Source of the DNA: Marvania coccoides
Taxonomy: Eukaryota > Chlorophyta > Trebouxiophyceae > Chlorellales > Chlorellaceae
Assembly (NCBI GenBank): GCA_963854735.1
Contig: OY978098.1
Coordinates: forward strand, 1,245,501-1,309,500
Reading direction: 5' to 3'
Length of the DNA: 64,000 nucleotides
In this document: positions 20,641 to 31,584 of the stretch, one piece after another
Numbering within the stretch: position 1 is the stretch's first letter
How the letters are laid out: every line of letters begins with the position of its first letter
Notes under the pieces: model-generated
What the model was told of the DNA's origin: nothing
Databases searched by the model: none
The model's input: the letters and a program-made list of their open reading frames with translations, nothing else
Made by a program: the position numbers and the translations under genes

Positions 20641-21143
20641 GGTGCAGATCCAATGGAGAGGGTGCTGAGCTCTGAATTGTTGAGAAAACCACAGGGGCAA
20701 CGGCCCAGCTAGCAAAGGTGGTGGTGCGCTAGCATGCAGACACCCCCCACCCCACCCACCCAACCCACCCCCACTAATGCAGGGCGATGGTGGGTGGGTG
20801 GGTGAGAGATGGCAGTGGATATGACATGGAATGCTGTGCCTTTTCGATCGGGGCTGATTTTTTTGAATGAAAAAGGGTGATAATGAGCTTCCTTACAAAC
20901 TGCGGACTACGTACACACTTCGAGAACGCTATTTATGCAGTAAAACAAACAAATCTTGTATGCAAAAAAAAAAAGTAAAAAAAAGTAGTAAAATACTCAA
21001 AAAACATGGATGCCTATACGGAAATTCATATTTGCAACTGCAGAAAAATGGTTTGATAAACTCTTATTATTAGCAGCCTTCGCGAAATCCCCCGCCCTCC
21101 TCTTCATCGTCTTCCTCAGCAGCACCTCCAGTCACCCCATTCA
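20641..21143 (+). other. Gene-free stretch with GT/CA-rich inverted repeat
   Basis: At 20745-20800 CACCCACCCAACCCACCC is followed by GTGGGTGGGTGGGTG, a potential hairpin. The rest is AT-rich and includes the 3' flank of the PHD gene to the right. Confidence 0.5.
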
Positions 21144-23454
21144 TCAGCGCTCTGGCTCAACGGCCAAGAATTCACCTAGCATCTCCTGCATGACCCGCTT
21201 ATTGCGCGCGATGTTCTCCTGGCGCTGCAGCTCGTATGGCGTCATTTCTGCCGGCTCCGCAGCCGGCCCCTCCTCTTCATCCTCATCGTCATCGGCCATA
21301 AGTTTCCACCTCATTGTCGCAAATTTTTGCTTCGAGTGCACCGGGCAAAAGCCTGTAGGCTCGCTGTCGCCCGTGATCATCACTTCACACTCTGAAAACC
21401 TACCGCAGAGCACGTGGAAGCCGCGGTAGCACTTGCCATAGCTGCATTGCCTGCACCCCATAAAAAAACCGGCAGAAAAGGCGGAATTTGGAAACAGAAA
21501 TAGGACGGGGTTTCCTTGAAAACACAGAGGGGCAAGCTACATAACTGCGGGCGACAGCAACTCACACAGTGCCCCCCCCAGCCTTGTTGCACATCTCGCA
21601 CTTCAGATCCAGCCGTTCCTTGGTCATCCCGCTCAGGTTAACTTGATCCAAGCGATCAGGGTCGAGGAAAGACACTTCCGGGGTCCACAGCGCGCACGCA
21701 GAGTGCACAAAAATTCCGCCACTCTGTCCGTCCCGACCCTCTGCTGCTTGCACCCGCCCCATCTCAGCGATTTTTCGCAGCGCCCCGCCGACCACAGGGC
21801 ATAGCGCGCACGCTGCGGCTCCCGGGGGCACATTGCCGCAGCACCCATCGCACCGCCACTGCCCCTCGGGAACGACTTCAACGCCGTAGCACTGCTGGTG
21901 CACCGCCACCTCGCACCCCTCCCCCTCGCAAAGCAGAATGGCGTTGGATTCTGAGGCGTCAGAGTCCAGGCACACACTGCACACGGCGGCATCATCAGTG
22001 GGCCACGGCACGCGCACTGGGGACAGCTGCAGCAGCTGCGCCAAGCCCTCGTCGTCGTTGGCGTCAACAGTGTCCGCAAATTCGGCCATCTCGTCGTCGC
22101 TGCTCAGTTCTTTCAGCGCCAGCGGAGTCATCGCCCGTGCAGTGCGCTGGGGGCGCTGCACGCCGGGCCGCGGCTTGACGCCGACTGCAACCGCTCCCAC
22201 GGACATTTCAGAGTCACTGAGATCGAACTCCGCATCTTCGTCGTCAGCGGAAGAAGTGGAGTCGTCGGCCGACTCCTCAAAAGAGCTTCTGCTGGAATCT
22301 TCCTCCTCTTCCTCATCGCTGCACACAACAGACAGAGAGATTGCAGAGCACAGTAGTAGTATTTGAAACTCCACACTATACAATCTAAACGACTGCATGT
22401 TTCTCCACTTACCTAACCGCTCCCACGGCCGCCTGCTGCGCTTGCTTTTGCCTTTTGAGCGGCTGCACAGGCAAGTTCTCTGCCGCCCCCGTTTCCACTG
22501 CCATCGCTGCTGCCGCTTGCTCTACTACGTGCGGATCCTGCAAGCGCTTCTTGGGCGGCATTGCTTCAACAATGCCGGCGACAGCACGTGGCGTTTCAGG
22601 AGACTTCGGCCAATTAAGGGCGGATTTCATATCCCCTACCAGCTCCTCCATCTCCCCTCCCAGCCTCATTAATTCCGCCGAGCGAGATCCACGACAAGGC
22701 GCAGCATGCACGGCAGGATTCACTGCAGCACAGTTCAAATCCTCTGTCAGCTTCTTGAGAAGGCAAGTGAGAAGCGCTGCCTTTTCCATCGCTGCTGTCA
22801 TTCTGGGGATGACGCCTGCAAAACAAACGCCGAAATTGTTGAGTATTGTTGAGTATTTCGATGACTTAAGAAGAAGGGAAAACTCCGTCACCGTGTCGGC
22901 AATTGGGTGATTCTTTTGGTACATAATCAGCGATACAATAAAATCAACCGCGTCGATGATCGATGGTGCAATTAAGATCGAATAGCGGTTTTGTAAGCGA
23001 TAATGTAGATATGATTTTACATTGAACTAAAATGTTCACCTGCATAGTCTTCCTGTGGGATAAATGCGCTAGGAGCTGTCGCTACAGCGTTGCACCCGAG
23101 TGCAGTGATTTGCTTTCGGCTCGTCATGTCCTCCACCTCGTCCTGGGCACACTCAGCCGAGGTGATCAGCCGATATGAGCGGAGCATGTCTCGGTTGGCG
23201 TTGGGGCCGGTTTCCGTAGCATCGTTGCGCTTTGCCAGGGAGGCAAAGGGTCGGCTTATTACTGCGGTAGAGGGTCCCACTGCTCCTTCAGCTGCTTGTT
23301 CTCCTTGCGCTGGGAGGAGCGCTCCTCTCAGCGAGTCATGATCTCCCTTAACTTCAGACAGCTCGCGGAATTTGTCACCCAGATAGCACCTGAAGACGGC
23401 AATATCATCCACCAGGTGCTGCGTGTCGCCCTCGTAGTCATTGTTGTTTTCCAT
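21144..23454 (-). CDS. PHD + extended PHD finger protein (BRPF/JADE-like reader)
   Basis: Exons 23454..23040, 22815..22413, 22318..21566 and 21450..21144 give 625 residues from the ATG at 23454 (MENNNDYEGD). An upstream in-frame ATG pair at about 23540 would add about 30 residues. An acidic Ser/Glu/Asp-rich centre precedes a PHD finger (CSVCLDSDASES, LLCEGEGCEVAVHQQCYGV, WRCDGC). Next comes an extended PHD: CALCP, FVHSACALW, CEMCNKAGG, and across the last intron TVQCSYGKCYRGFHVLC. The PHD-knuckle-ePHD block reads histone H3 tails in BRPF, JADE and AF10 proteins. No bromodomain or acetyltransferase-scaffold domain is visible. A 6.25 kb transposon starts 163 bases upstream of the chosen ATG. 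Confidence 0.85.
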
Positions 23455-23639
23455 TTGGCTGCAGATTTTGTTGGATTTATTTAATAAATATTGAAAAGGG
23501 CACAGAACCTCGGGAATTGCAGATATTTGTACTTGCGATTGCATCATGAACTATATAATTTTATTAACGTCGTATACCCGCATTGGAAGCGTTTATAACG
23601 ATACAGGAAGGCCGGCATCTCAGTTTTGTGAACGCGGTA

Positions 23640-23840
23640 GAAAACGGATTCAAGCAGCAGCGCGAAACGGCATGGCCCTTTTCATCAGCGCTAAAAATGC
23701 ACTAGCGCTAATTGGCGGATCTCAACAGCTGCGCTTATGAGCGCTGGCCTCCCGACACTAGCGCTGAAAAGCGCAGATCAACACTTGCGCAAGTTGCTGC
23801 AGCCGCTGCCTGGACGCTTGTCTGCAGGTACGCTGTAATG
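23640..23840. repeat. Left subterminal AGCGCT repeat cluster
   Basis: Repeated GCGCT/AGCGC-centred motifs (CAGCGCTAAAAA, CTAGCGCTAATT, CTAGCGCTGAAAAGCGC and others) just inside the left transposon end. Confidence 0.7.
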
Positions 23841-23998
23841 CGCTATTCTGCGGTTGTGCAATTTTGGGCCGTTACAAAAGTACGTTGATTTATGCTCATC
23901 TGCAGATTTCGCCCCCGCCCGCTAATTGCAGCTGACGGTGCGCCTCGCCCTGGCCCCTCCGCGGGGTGCCCTCCTCCTCGCCATCTCCACCCTCCGCC

Positions 23999-25866
23999 TC
24001 ACTCCATGGGCTGCGACCCCACCTCGACCTCCCACCGCGGCAGGATGATGGAGTTCTTGGGGTCGATGCGCTCCTCCACCTCCGTGATGCGCAGCTCGTA
24101 GTCGTCTTTGTTCACGTCGATTGTGGTTTCGCCCCTCAGCAGCAGTTCCACCTGCATTGATGGATGGAGAAAGGAGAGGAAGAAGATTAAGTAAGACATT
24201 TATTTTATTTGAACGGCAAGTGCTTCTTGAATAAATTAGTTCATAGTTTTAACTTTTGAATTGGAGAACTCACCGCCAGCTCTACGAATGCGATGTGCGC
24301 CGCAGGGATGAAGTCGATTGGCTTGTGCTTGTCGGCTTTTTTGTACTTGAACTGGGAGGTGGTTTCGAGGAGCAGCCCACGAAAGGCCACCTGCTCGTAG
24401 GGATTTACGCCCATGGCGCGGTACGAAAAGTTGTCAGCCATGCGACTGCCCACGGCGGTGTCCAGGCTGGTGCATCCGACGGGGAAGAGGCGGCCGGTGC
24501 CGGTGCCGGTGCCGGCCACCGCAAAGTCTATGTAGTGCTCGGAGAGTTTCGCCTTGAGCGAGCCGCTGATGACGCTGCGCAGGCTGCGGTAAACAAGCAA
24601 CACCTGCTTGACTTGAAGGAATTGACGAATTGAATTCATTAAAAGTTGCTGCAATACATCAAATGAAAAAATCAATTTGACGTACATCGCTTGCCACTTC
24701 TTTCATCTGCTCCTGGGCGTTTCGTCGAGCCTCCTTGACGTTGTCGTAGCCCAGGTAGCAGGCTGCCATGTAGGCCGTGTGCGAGGTGGTGGGCCAATAG
24801 CCCCTTGTCTTGGAGTTCCAGACCCACTTGACCGCCATTTCTGTGAAGTCTTTGCCCTACAAATCCAGGGGACAAAGATTGTTCATTACTTAAATGCAAT
24901 ATATAGTTTGATATTAATGCATATTTATTGTAAACGAAAGGAAACGCACCAGGGATCTTTTTTTCCCTTGCCGGCGGCCGGGAGGGGAGTTGCCCCAGGA
25001 GCTGATGGTGGACGCCGCAGAGGCCAGCGCCTCCAGGGACTTCTCATGGTTGTCAGTGAGCCTCTTCATCGTGGTTGTGGCGTCAGCCAGCATGTTCATC
25101 ATGGCGGCTACGAAAGAAAAGAACAAAATAGTAGTTGACCTGCGACGGCGGGGTGTAATTAACGCATGAAAAGTAGCTTACGGAGGACGGCGAGAAGCTG
25201 GCGCATGTCGGAAGGACCAGCTGGGGGCGCGAGGTGGACGCGCTGGGTCGCAGCCGGCCTGCGGGCTTGGTGAGCCCCGCCGTTGCCGCCGTTCCGTGAT
25301 GCTTGAAGAGCTGCTGCGTCGCTGGTGTTGTCGTGGTTGAGATCTTCATTCTCCTCGTCAGAAGACGCGTCAATGTGGAGGCTGGACTTGTTCGGGGAGG
25401 CGGCGGCCGGGCGCTGGGCTTGGAAGGCGGGGGTCTTGGCGCCTTGCTCGCCGGTGCGGGAGAACTTGTTGTTTTTGGTGGCAGCGAGCGCTCCTGGCCG
25501 CTTGAGGGCTTGCGAAGAAGGAGCAGCACCTCTAGGGGGAGGTAATGGGCATTCTTCTTCTTCGCTTAACCAGGTGGGCCCTGGCATTTCTTCTCCAGCC
25601 TGAATGAAGGGGAAAGAGAAGGAAGAAAGGGCGGGGTCGGCAGCGAGTATGAAACTGACAATGACAGAAGAAGGCCAGAAGGCAGAATATGTTGAAGTGA
25701 AAAGACATCTGCTCAGATGATCTTGACATGCACCCCAAAAATTGCAAACCAAAGGCAATTTGGCATTCCCGTTCCTCACCTGGAGGCCATAGAGACCTTG
25801 CAAGAGTACGCGGGGGCCCACAATGTTGTTGTCCGAGCCCGGCCTGAGCCGATTCGTGCTGCTCAT
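23999..25866 (-). CDS. Transposon partner protein of unknown function
   Basis: Six exons, 25866..25780, 25599..25182, 25107..24950, 24856..24686, 24603..24274 and 24151..23999, total 438 residues in frame with GT-AG borders. The N-terminal 150 residues are disordered (Pro/Ser/Ala, one acidic patch SSDEENEDLNHD). A helix follows (MNMLADATTTMKRLTDNHEK), then a conserved-looking globular part: WVWNSKTRGYWPTTSHTAYM, LRSVISGSLKAKLSEHYID, YEQVAFRGLLLETTSQFKY, VNKDDYELRITEVEERIDP. I recognise no family. By position it is the analogue of the second, DNA-binding (TnpA-type) protein of CACTA elements, but that is inference from context only. Confidence 0.7.
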
Positions 25867-26219
25867 GGCTACAATGGACGGTAGGTGCTGTCGCAGGGAA
25901 TCAGAGAAGGAAGACACGTTGAAACGTATTGAATAATATTTAGGTTTGACACGCTGAGGCGGGGACACGCAATCATCAGCGTGTCGAAAGAGGTGCAGAC
26001 TGAGACACGTCGCGCGACGTGTCCCCTCTCGTGAACTTCGGAAGGATTCACGCGATTTTCGAAAAATCGCCGCGGCTCGTTCCTCCTTTGGGCAGCCGAT
26101 TAAGCTACTTTTCGCGCTGAAATAAGGTTAAATAATCAATATAATTCTTGAAACAGCATTTTCATTTAGGATTAACGTGTTTTTTCCTCTGAATAAATTT
26201 TAACATTCAAACATTTCTC

Positions 26220-29200
26220 ATGGGGAGCATATGGAAAACCCCTGAATACCCTCATCACTGCTGCGGCTGTGGAAAGTATTGGCGCAACATCGAAAGCCAC
26301 ATCAAGCACCCATCCAACGAGAAGTGCTTCTGGGCTACGGTCGAGGCCCCGCCTACCGCTCCGCTCCGCAAGCGCCCTCGTGCAGCTGCGCCGCCGGATG
26401 AAATGGACTGGGGGGATGGCAACCAGGACAATGGCGACGACGGCGGGCTGCCGCCAGGCGGGGATGGGATGGTTCCGGCCATCGATGCCGCCAACATCAC
26501 CGCCGCCGCTGCCTCGCTGGTGGCAGCATCACAGCGCGTACGCAGCACCGCACCGACCGGCCCTGCCGCAGTGGACCAAACTGAAGCTGCGGAGCTTGAC
26601 GAAATAGTCAACGGGCTGGGGAGAATGGGCTTGGATGATGAGGTGGAAGATAGCGGCAAGAGCGGGTACGGCATCAAGTTCACCGAAGCTGAGCACGTTG
26701 CGGTCAGCATCATGCACAAGCTGTCGCTGATGGAGGGGACGCGGTTGTTCAACATGCTGCACAACCACGGGCTGTGCCGCTGGAAGAATGTGCCGCAGTT
26801 TGACACCTATCGTGCAGCCCCAAGGGTCCGGGAGCTGGGGCAGCCGTGGGTGGATGCTACCATCGCCGAAGTCAACGGCGTGGTCATCAAGGCCAGCTTG
26901 GTGGGCGACTTTGACCTCGTTCTGCGAGAGATAGCCCGCAAGGGCGGGATGCTCGCAGAGTCGGATTGCGGCGCACTCAACAGCGACGGGGAGCAGCTTT
27001 TCGGGCGCGTTCACATGGGCACTCGGGTGCAGCAGCGGTTCGTAAGTAAACGGCATTCATTTGATCTAAATATAATGCTTTTCTCTTGTTCACTTGAGCA
27101 TAATAAAAAAAGTCTCTTGTTCACTTGATAATTTTTTTCTTTATTCATTTTTTTTCGCAGGGAGCTTACAGAACGAGCCCTTTCCGCCGTTCCGATGAAT
27201 TAAACATCATCCCCCTCGGTGTATACTACGACAAAACTGACGTGGAGCGCTCCGATCGTTCTATGTGCCCCTTGAACATAATAGCGATGGCGGTGGACCG
27301 CAGCATCCTTTTCACGCCGCGCGGGACAACGCGCATCGCTGAAATCCCTGTGTTGGACCGCAAAGCTCTTGGAATAACACCGGGGGAGTGCAGGATGCTG
27401 CAGCATTGGGTGGCACAGACAACGCTGGAGTTGGCCTTGAAGCGTTTCAAAGAGTTGAGCTGCAAGTAAGTGATTTTCTCTGGAAGTTAATAGAAAATCT
27501 TATTATGAAAGATAACACTAATTTACTAATTTATTTATCCTACACAGGGGGCTCGAGGTGGCTGACCCCCAAGGCAACCCGATATGGACGTTCCCCACCC
27601 CCGTTGCCTTCATTGGCGACCTCCAGGCGCTCAGCCAAGCCTTTGCGGTTGGCGGCAACTATAAATGTGACATGCCTGATGTTTCCACGTACGTGCCGAA
27701 GGAGGAGCTGGACAACATCTTCGACGATTTTGGCGAGCGCCGCGAAGAAGACATGTTGGCAGTGTTCGCTCGGGCCGCCATGGCAGCCGTGGCCACTGGG
27801 CCCCACTCTGCTGACATGCGTGTAGCGGCAGAAAACGAGTTGAAGCTGTACTCGCTGACACCCCTCCCCCTTTTCAACCCTGAGAAAGACATCAAAGGAG
27901 TTGTCAAGGTGCTGGCAGGCTCTCCCATGGTGGCCAAGCCAGCGCTGATGGGTTTCTTTGCGGTGAACTGCTACGAGCTGGCCATGCCCGACCGTTTGCA
28001 TACCGTGTGGAAAGGCTTCGTCACCTACATGCTGGGGGTGGAGCCTGGCGGCATTCTGTATTGCCTCGCTGGTGGCAGCATGCCGCTTCTCAGAAAGGCA
28101 AGTTACCCAATTCGCCAATTAATCTCCGGGTTCTCAATGGCTTAAATTTCGGGTTTTCTTTACATTTGTAGATAAACAGATACATTTTCAACCTCCCCAC
28201 TTACCCTGACCTTGTTTTGCCCCGCAACGGCTGGCAAACCTCGCGTTGTGAAGAAGCTGGGCTGTTTGCGAAGAAAATAACCGCCACAGAGAGCATAAAC
28301 CTGGCGCTGGTGATCGGCCCTGCTCTGCTGCTGGACTCCAAGCTCATGCCGCTGCTCCGCTGTATTGCCGGCAAGTCAAAATGATTAAAAAAAGTTTTGA
28401 AAACGATATATTATAACGAACAAACGGTAACAACATATATATTTTTTTATTTGTAGCGCTGCTGAACTGGCACGCCGTGGTGCGCCGTGAGATCCACACT
28501 GAGGAAACCATCGCCCAAGTGCACTCCCTCCGCATCGAGCTGCAGCAGACCGTTCTTCGTGAGCTGAGCACAGAGAATGAGAACTTGAGGGACAGCTGGA
28601 CCACCCCCAAGAGCTGGAGCATCCCCAAGATGTGGTGCCTCCGCAAATTTGAAGGGGCCATCAAGGTGGTGGGCGCCTCCGCCATCACCGACACCGGCTT
28701 CCAGGAAGCGCTGCACAAGGCCGGCAAGCGCGCTGCCATCCACACCAATAACCGCAAAAACGACGCGATGCCGCAGATGTCGCAAGCCGAGGCGCGCGAG
28801 TGCGCTTGCCGGCGGCTGTTGGACGCCGATGAAGGCGACGCAGAGCGGGAGACGCGCTGCAGCTTGCAGCGGCTCGCGGTCGCCATCAAGGGGATAGTTC
28901 TACCTGCGCGCTTCGCCCGCGTGTGCTTAGCCGAGTTGGACAAGGGTCACCTGGGTGACCAGAGCACCGCCGACCAAGTGGCGCTCGAGCTGCTCACCAC
29001 CGCCCCCCTGCTGCAGCAGCTGCTGTCCGATGCCAACCAGGTCGCTGAGGACGAAGGTCTCCCACGTCCCAATGCGGACGTCCAGATCTTTGGCACCGCT
29101 GGCATCCCCTTCTACGCCCACCCAGGCGCGCCGGTGAAGGGAGTCAAGCTCATGGCCAAGGTCTGCGCGGGCTCCAGGGGGTACGGCTCCGTGGCCATGC

Positions 29201-29529
29201 GCGGCGTTGGCTGGACTCCTCAGCTGCAGATGGAGTGGTACGCTGACGTTGTGGCCTTTGTGGGGCTCAACTTTGGTGGGCACCGCAAAACGATGGCCAT
29301 GGTGCGGTGGTACGAGGTGGACACCGAGGCGGACGAGAACGCTGCCATTCTGGGGATGACGCAGCTCAAGGTGGAGCAGCAGACGCGGCTGCTCAGCGAC
29401 GGTCGCTCCCACACTGTCGACTACACCGAGCTGGTGCCGTTGCACGACATTTTGCGGCCAGTGTACATTCAGCCGCACCCCACGAAGCAGGGAACCTTCT
29501 TCTACAACCCCTACATCAAGGGAGTATAG
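26220..29529 (+). CDS. CACTA/Plavaka-like DDE transposase
   Basis: Exons 26220..27041, 27161..27465, 27548..28097, 28172..28370 and 28457..29529 give 982 residues. The N terminus is a zinc finger (CCGCGKYWRNIESHIKHPS, NEKC), as in Plavaka transposases. The middle has DELNIIPLGVYYDKTDV (first candidate Asp) and later MPDRLHTVWKGF (second Asp, in the D-x-LH-x3-KG pattern). A third block, PKSWSIPKMWCLRKFEGAI followed by TDTGFQEALHKAGKRA and TNNRKND, supplies the Glu. The C terminus, with EWYADVVAFVGLNFGG and MAMVRWYEVDT, resembles the DNA-bound tail of the same superfamily. Introns 3 and 4 are GC-AG (AAG|GCAAGT and CCG|GCAAGT), fixed by frame. No stops or frameshifts are seen, so the gene may be active. 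The superfamily call comes from motif order, not from a search. Confidence 0.72.
28098..28171 (+). other. GC-AG intron in the transposase gene (first of two)
   Basis: AAG|GCAAGT ... TTTGTAG|ATA; phase 0, joining LLRK to INRYIFN. Reading through gives a stop within about 15 codons. Confidence 0.75.
28371..28456 (+). other. GC-AG intron in the transposase gene (second of two)
   Basis: GCCG|GCAAGT ... TTTGTAG|CGCTG; phase 1, joining RCIA to ALLNWHA. Reading through stops at once. Confidence 0.75.
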
Positions 29530-29579
29530 CCGCTGGGACCCTGGCAGGGGTCAGAGGGCCTAGGAGCGACAGCGGGCGG

Positions 29580-29840
29580 GGTTTGACGGTGGTGCAGGGC
29601 GGCGCTGGCGCTGAAAATCGCTGTTTTGCACCCATTTTTAACATGAAAAATAGTGCGAGCGTCGAATGGCGCTAATAAACGCGGCGAGTGCCAGCGTTTG
29701 TTGGCACCAGCGCTAAATATCGCAATCAAATTTTCATGAGCGCTTTTTAACGCTGTGCTGGGCAGCGCCAGACATCGCTTGCGCTGAAAAGCGATCAATA
29801 ACACTGCGCTTATTAACGTTTTTTTACACCAGCGCCCAAC
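29580..29840. repeat. Right subterminal AGCGCT repeat cluster
   Basis: Motifs GGCGCTGAAAATCGC, CAGCGCTAAATATCGC, GAGCGCTTTTTAACGC and TGCGCTGAAAAGCGATC mirror the left cluster, including the same GCGCTGAAAAGCG string. Confidence 0.75.
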
Positions 29841-29863
29841 AGCAGAGTCCACAAAACTGAGAT

Positions 29864-30330
29864 GGCCAAATTGCGAGGCACTTTCTCGGCAAGCACGTTA
29901 TTCACTGTCTGCCGAACCCGTTTCAGCACTAACAGGCTTTTTATAAAACTACCTTTATCCTTTATTTAAACAATAATAAAAAATATGTACAAGACTCACG
30001 GACATTATGCGGGCTGCTGAGATGTGAAAATAAAAAAACAATACCCTTTTCCTTCGCTTACCACGATTCTAAGCGCATTTATGGACACCATAATTGTGTT
30101 TCCGTCCTATACTCCTGGCCCCAGCCCCAGCAGGGTGCATTCTATGATCATTTTCTTTTAGAAAACGCATTTTTTTAAGAATGACCGAACTATACATACC
30201 CATGCACAAATTTCTTCACGTGGGCGCCCACGCTGCATCCTATACCTGGAAATAAAAAAATAATCGTCGTTTGAGCTCCAGTAAACAGAAGTCAGCCGTA
30301 CAACCGAGAAATCACCTCACGGGCCTGCGC
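29864..30330 (+). other. Intergenic stretch before the U2 gene
   Basis: AT-rich with no supported gene; it separates the transposon from the U2 snRNA promoter region. Confidence 0.5.
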
Positions 30331-30376
30331 CCATAAATAGGACGATTTAGAAGAAAATTTGCCTTGCCCTATATGT
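30331..30376 (+). promoter_or_regulatory. Candidate U2 promoter elements
   Basis: CTATATGT at 30369-30376 lies about 20-27 bases before the U2 5' end, at a TATA-like distance. A further CATAAATAG is at 30332-30340. No plant-type upstream sequence element (RTCCCACATCG) is seen. Confidence 0.35.
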
Positions 30377-30395
30377 TTTTCCTCTGCTCAGCTCA

Positions 30396-30573
30396 ATATC
30401 CTTTCTCGGCCTATTGGCTAAGATTAAGTGTAGTTTCTGTTCTCCGTAAGATTGATATCTTCGGGCAGCCCATTGGGCTGCACAATATCAACTTATATTT
30501 TTCGGCCTGTCGGGCCCTGATTTTTAATTAGACTCGACGCGCATTGCGCTGGGCTTTCACTTCCCCCAGCGCA
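30396..30573 (+). ncRNA. U2: U2 spliceosomal snRNA
   Basis: The 5' region is unmistakable: CCTTTCTCGGCCTATTGGCT, then AAGATTAAGTGTAG, TTTCTGTTCT. These are the U2/U6 pairing and branch-point regions. Stem IIb is GCAGCCCATTGGGCTGC; it is followed by AATATCAA and an Sm-type site TATATTTTTC. A GGCC-TGTC-GGCC hairpin follows, then a terminal stem-loop TGCGCTGGG ... CCCAGCGCA ending near 30573. U2 base-pairs with the intron branch site in the spliceosome. The branch-recognition element, normally GTGTAGTATCT, reads GTGTAGTTTCT here, one base off an almost invariant sequence, so this may be a variant or a pseudogene copy. The rest of the structure is intact. Confidence 0.88.
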
Positions 30574-31068
30574 GTACAAGGCTTCTCTCCACACACACAC
30601 ACTCTCCACCCCTCCCAAATGCAAACGAAAATTTTTGTAATATATATATATACCCAAGATTGGGTTTTCTTTAACCCCCTCCGGTAAGAGGCAAAAGCAG
30701 GTGCTCAGGGAGTTTGTGCTCAACAGCATGCCTTTTGATTTCTGCGGGAAACGGGGGCGGAGAAGGGCTTCTACCTCGCCCAGAATGACAAAAAAATCCA
30801 GATATCATGCAAGGCATATGCAAAAAATATCATATCAAACACCCAGGTTGTGATATCTGGCGTGCCACAGATACTTCATTTCGTGTCAATTAACGTTAAA
30901 ATGGCAAAGACCGACCGCAAAAGCGCCTATGGGAGAATTTGGCGGAATTTTAAACATTTATTCCAATTCGGAATTTCCCAAGTCCGAAGTTCCAGGCTTT
31001 CTAAACCAGCGCGTGTAGCCCGTGACGGTCTGGTAACGATTTTCACGAGCTGAAAAGCTAAAAAATGA

Positions 31069-31106
31069 ACCCGTGAGTTTTCACGGGTAGATATCCAGAA
31101 AACTAG
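31069..31106 (+). mobile_element. Helitron-like 3' terminus, copy 1
   Basis: A perfect hairpin ACCCGTGA-GTTT-TCACGGGT (31069-31088) lies 14 bases before CTAG (31103-31106). Hairpin plus CTRR is the classical Helitron 3' end. The base after CTAG is A rather than the usual T. Confidence 0.45.
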
Positions 31107-31547
31107 AACTTTGCTTCACCTTTTTCTTTGCTTTTTTGTTCTTAACATATTTCTATCAAAACTTGGAGCCCGGTATAGGTTTCGATAATTAAAGTTTTTT
31201 CGAGTGTAAAACGTTTTGGTTACAGCACGTGCTTTTGGAAAAGCGCGCGTTAATATTTTTTCGCTAACATATAGGCATTTTCTGCGGCGGCACAGATTGT
31301 TCAGAAACTCCCCCGTTTTTTCTGAACGAGTGCCTAACACCCCACTCTTCCTTCTACAGGTAACTATCACTTTTCTTCTTTCTCCTTTTTCCTTCTACAA
31401 ACACCGGGGGTGTAAATTTCTGGACCAACTTCGATATGTTAACCCAACACCACCATCAATAGAATGGGAATATCTTTGATGTGGTAAAATATTTGGACGA
31501 GGGAAACCTTTGAGTAGGAACTGAGCACCTACTATAGGAGTCCTTAT

Positions 31548-31584
31548 AACTTCTGCTGCGTGGCGACGCCACGCAGCAGAAGTT
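31548..31584. repeat. Perfect 37-nt palindrome
   Basis: Arms AACTTCTGCTGCGTGGCG (31548-31565) and its exact complement (31567-31584) are separated by a single A. It could be a cruciform, a strong terminator-like hairpin, or the centre of a larger inverted element. Confidence 0.95.

Larger units (their letters stand above)
23617..29863 (+). mobile_element. Complete CACTA/Plavaka-like DNA transposon
   Basis: The 6247-bp unit has inverted ends ATCTCAGTTTTGTG(A/G)AC (one mismatch over 17 bp) and a 3-bp GGC direct repeat immediately outside (23614-23616 and 29864-29866). About 200 bp inside each end is a cluster of AGCGCT(N)A / GCGCTGAAAAGCG motifs in both orientations (23650-23840 and 29580-29835). 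This resembles the subterminal transposase-binding repeats of CACTA elements. Two divergently transcribed multi-exon genes fill the interior; both have intact frames. The 353-bp gap between their starts (25867-26219) is presumably a bidirectional promoter. Confidence 0.75.

Noticed and set aside
20745..20800. Repeated CCCAC/GTGGG tract as a possible CRISPR-like array or telomere seed
   Set aside because: It is a simple low-complexity inverted tract in a eukaryotic genome, with no unique spacers and no TTTAGGG units.
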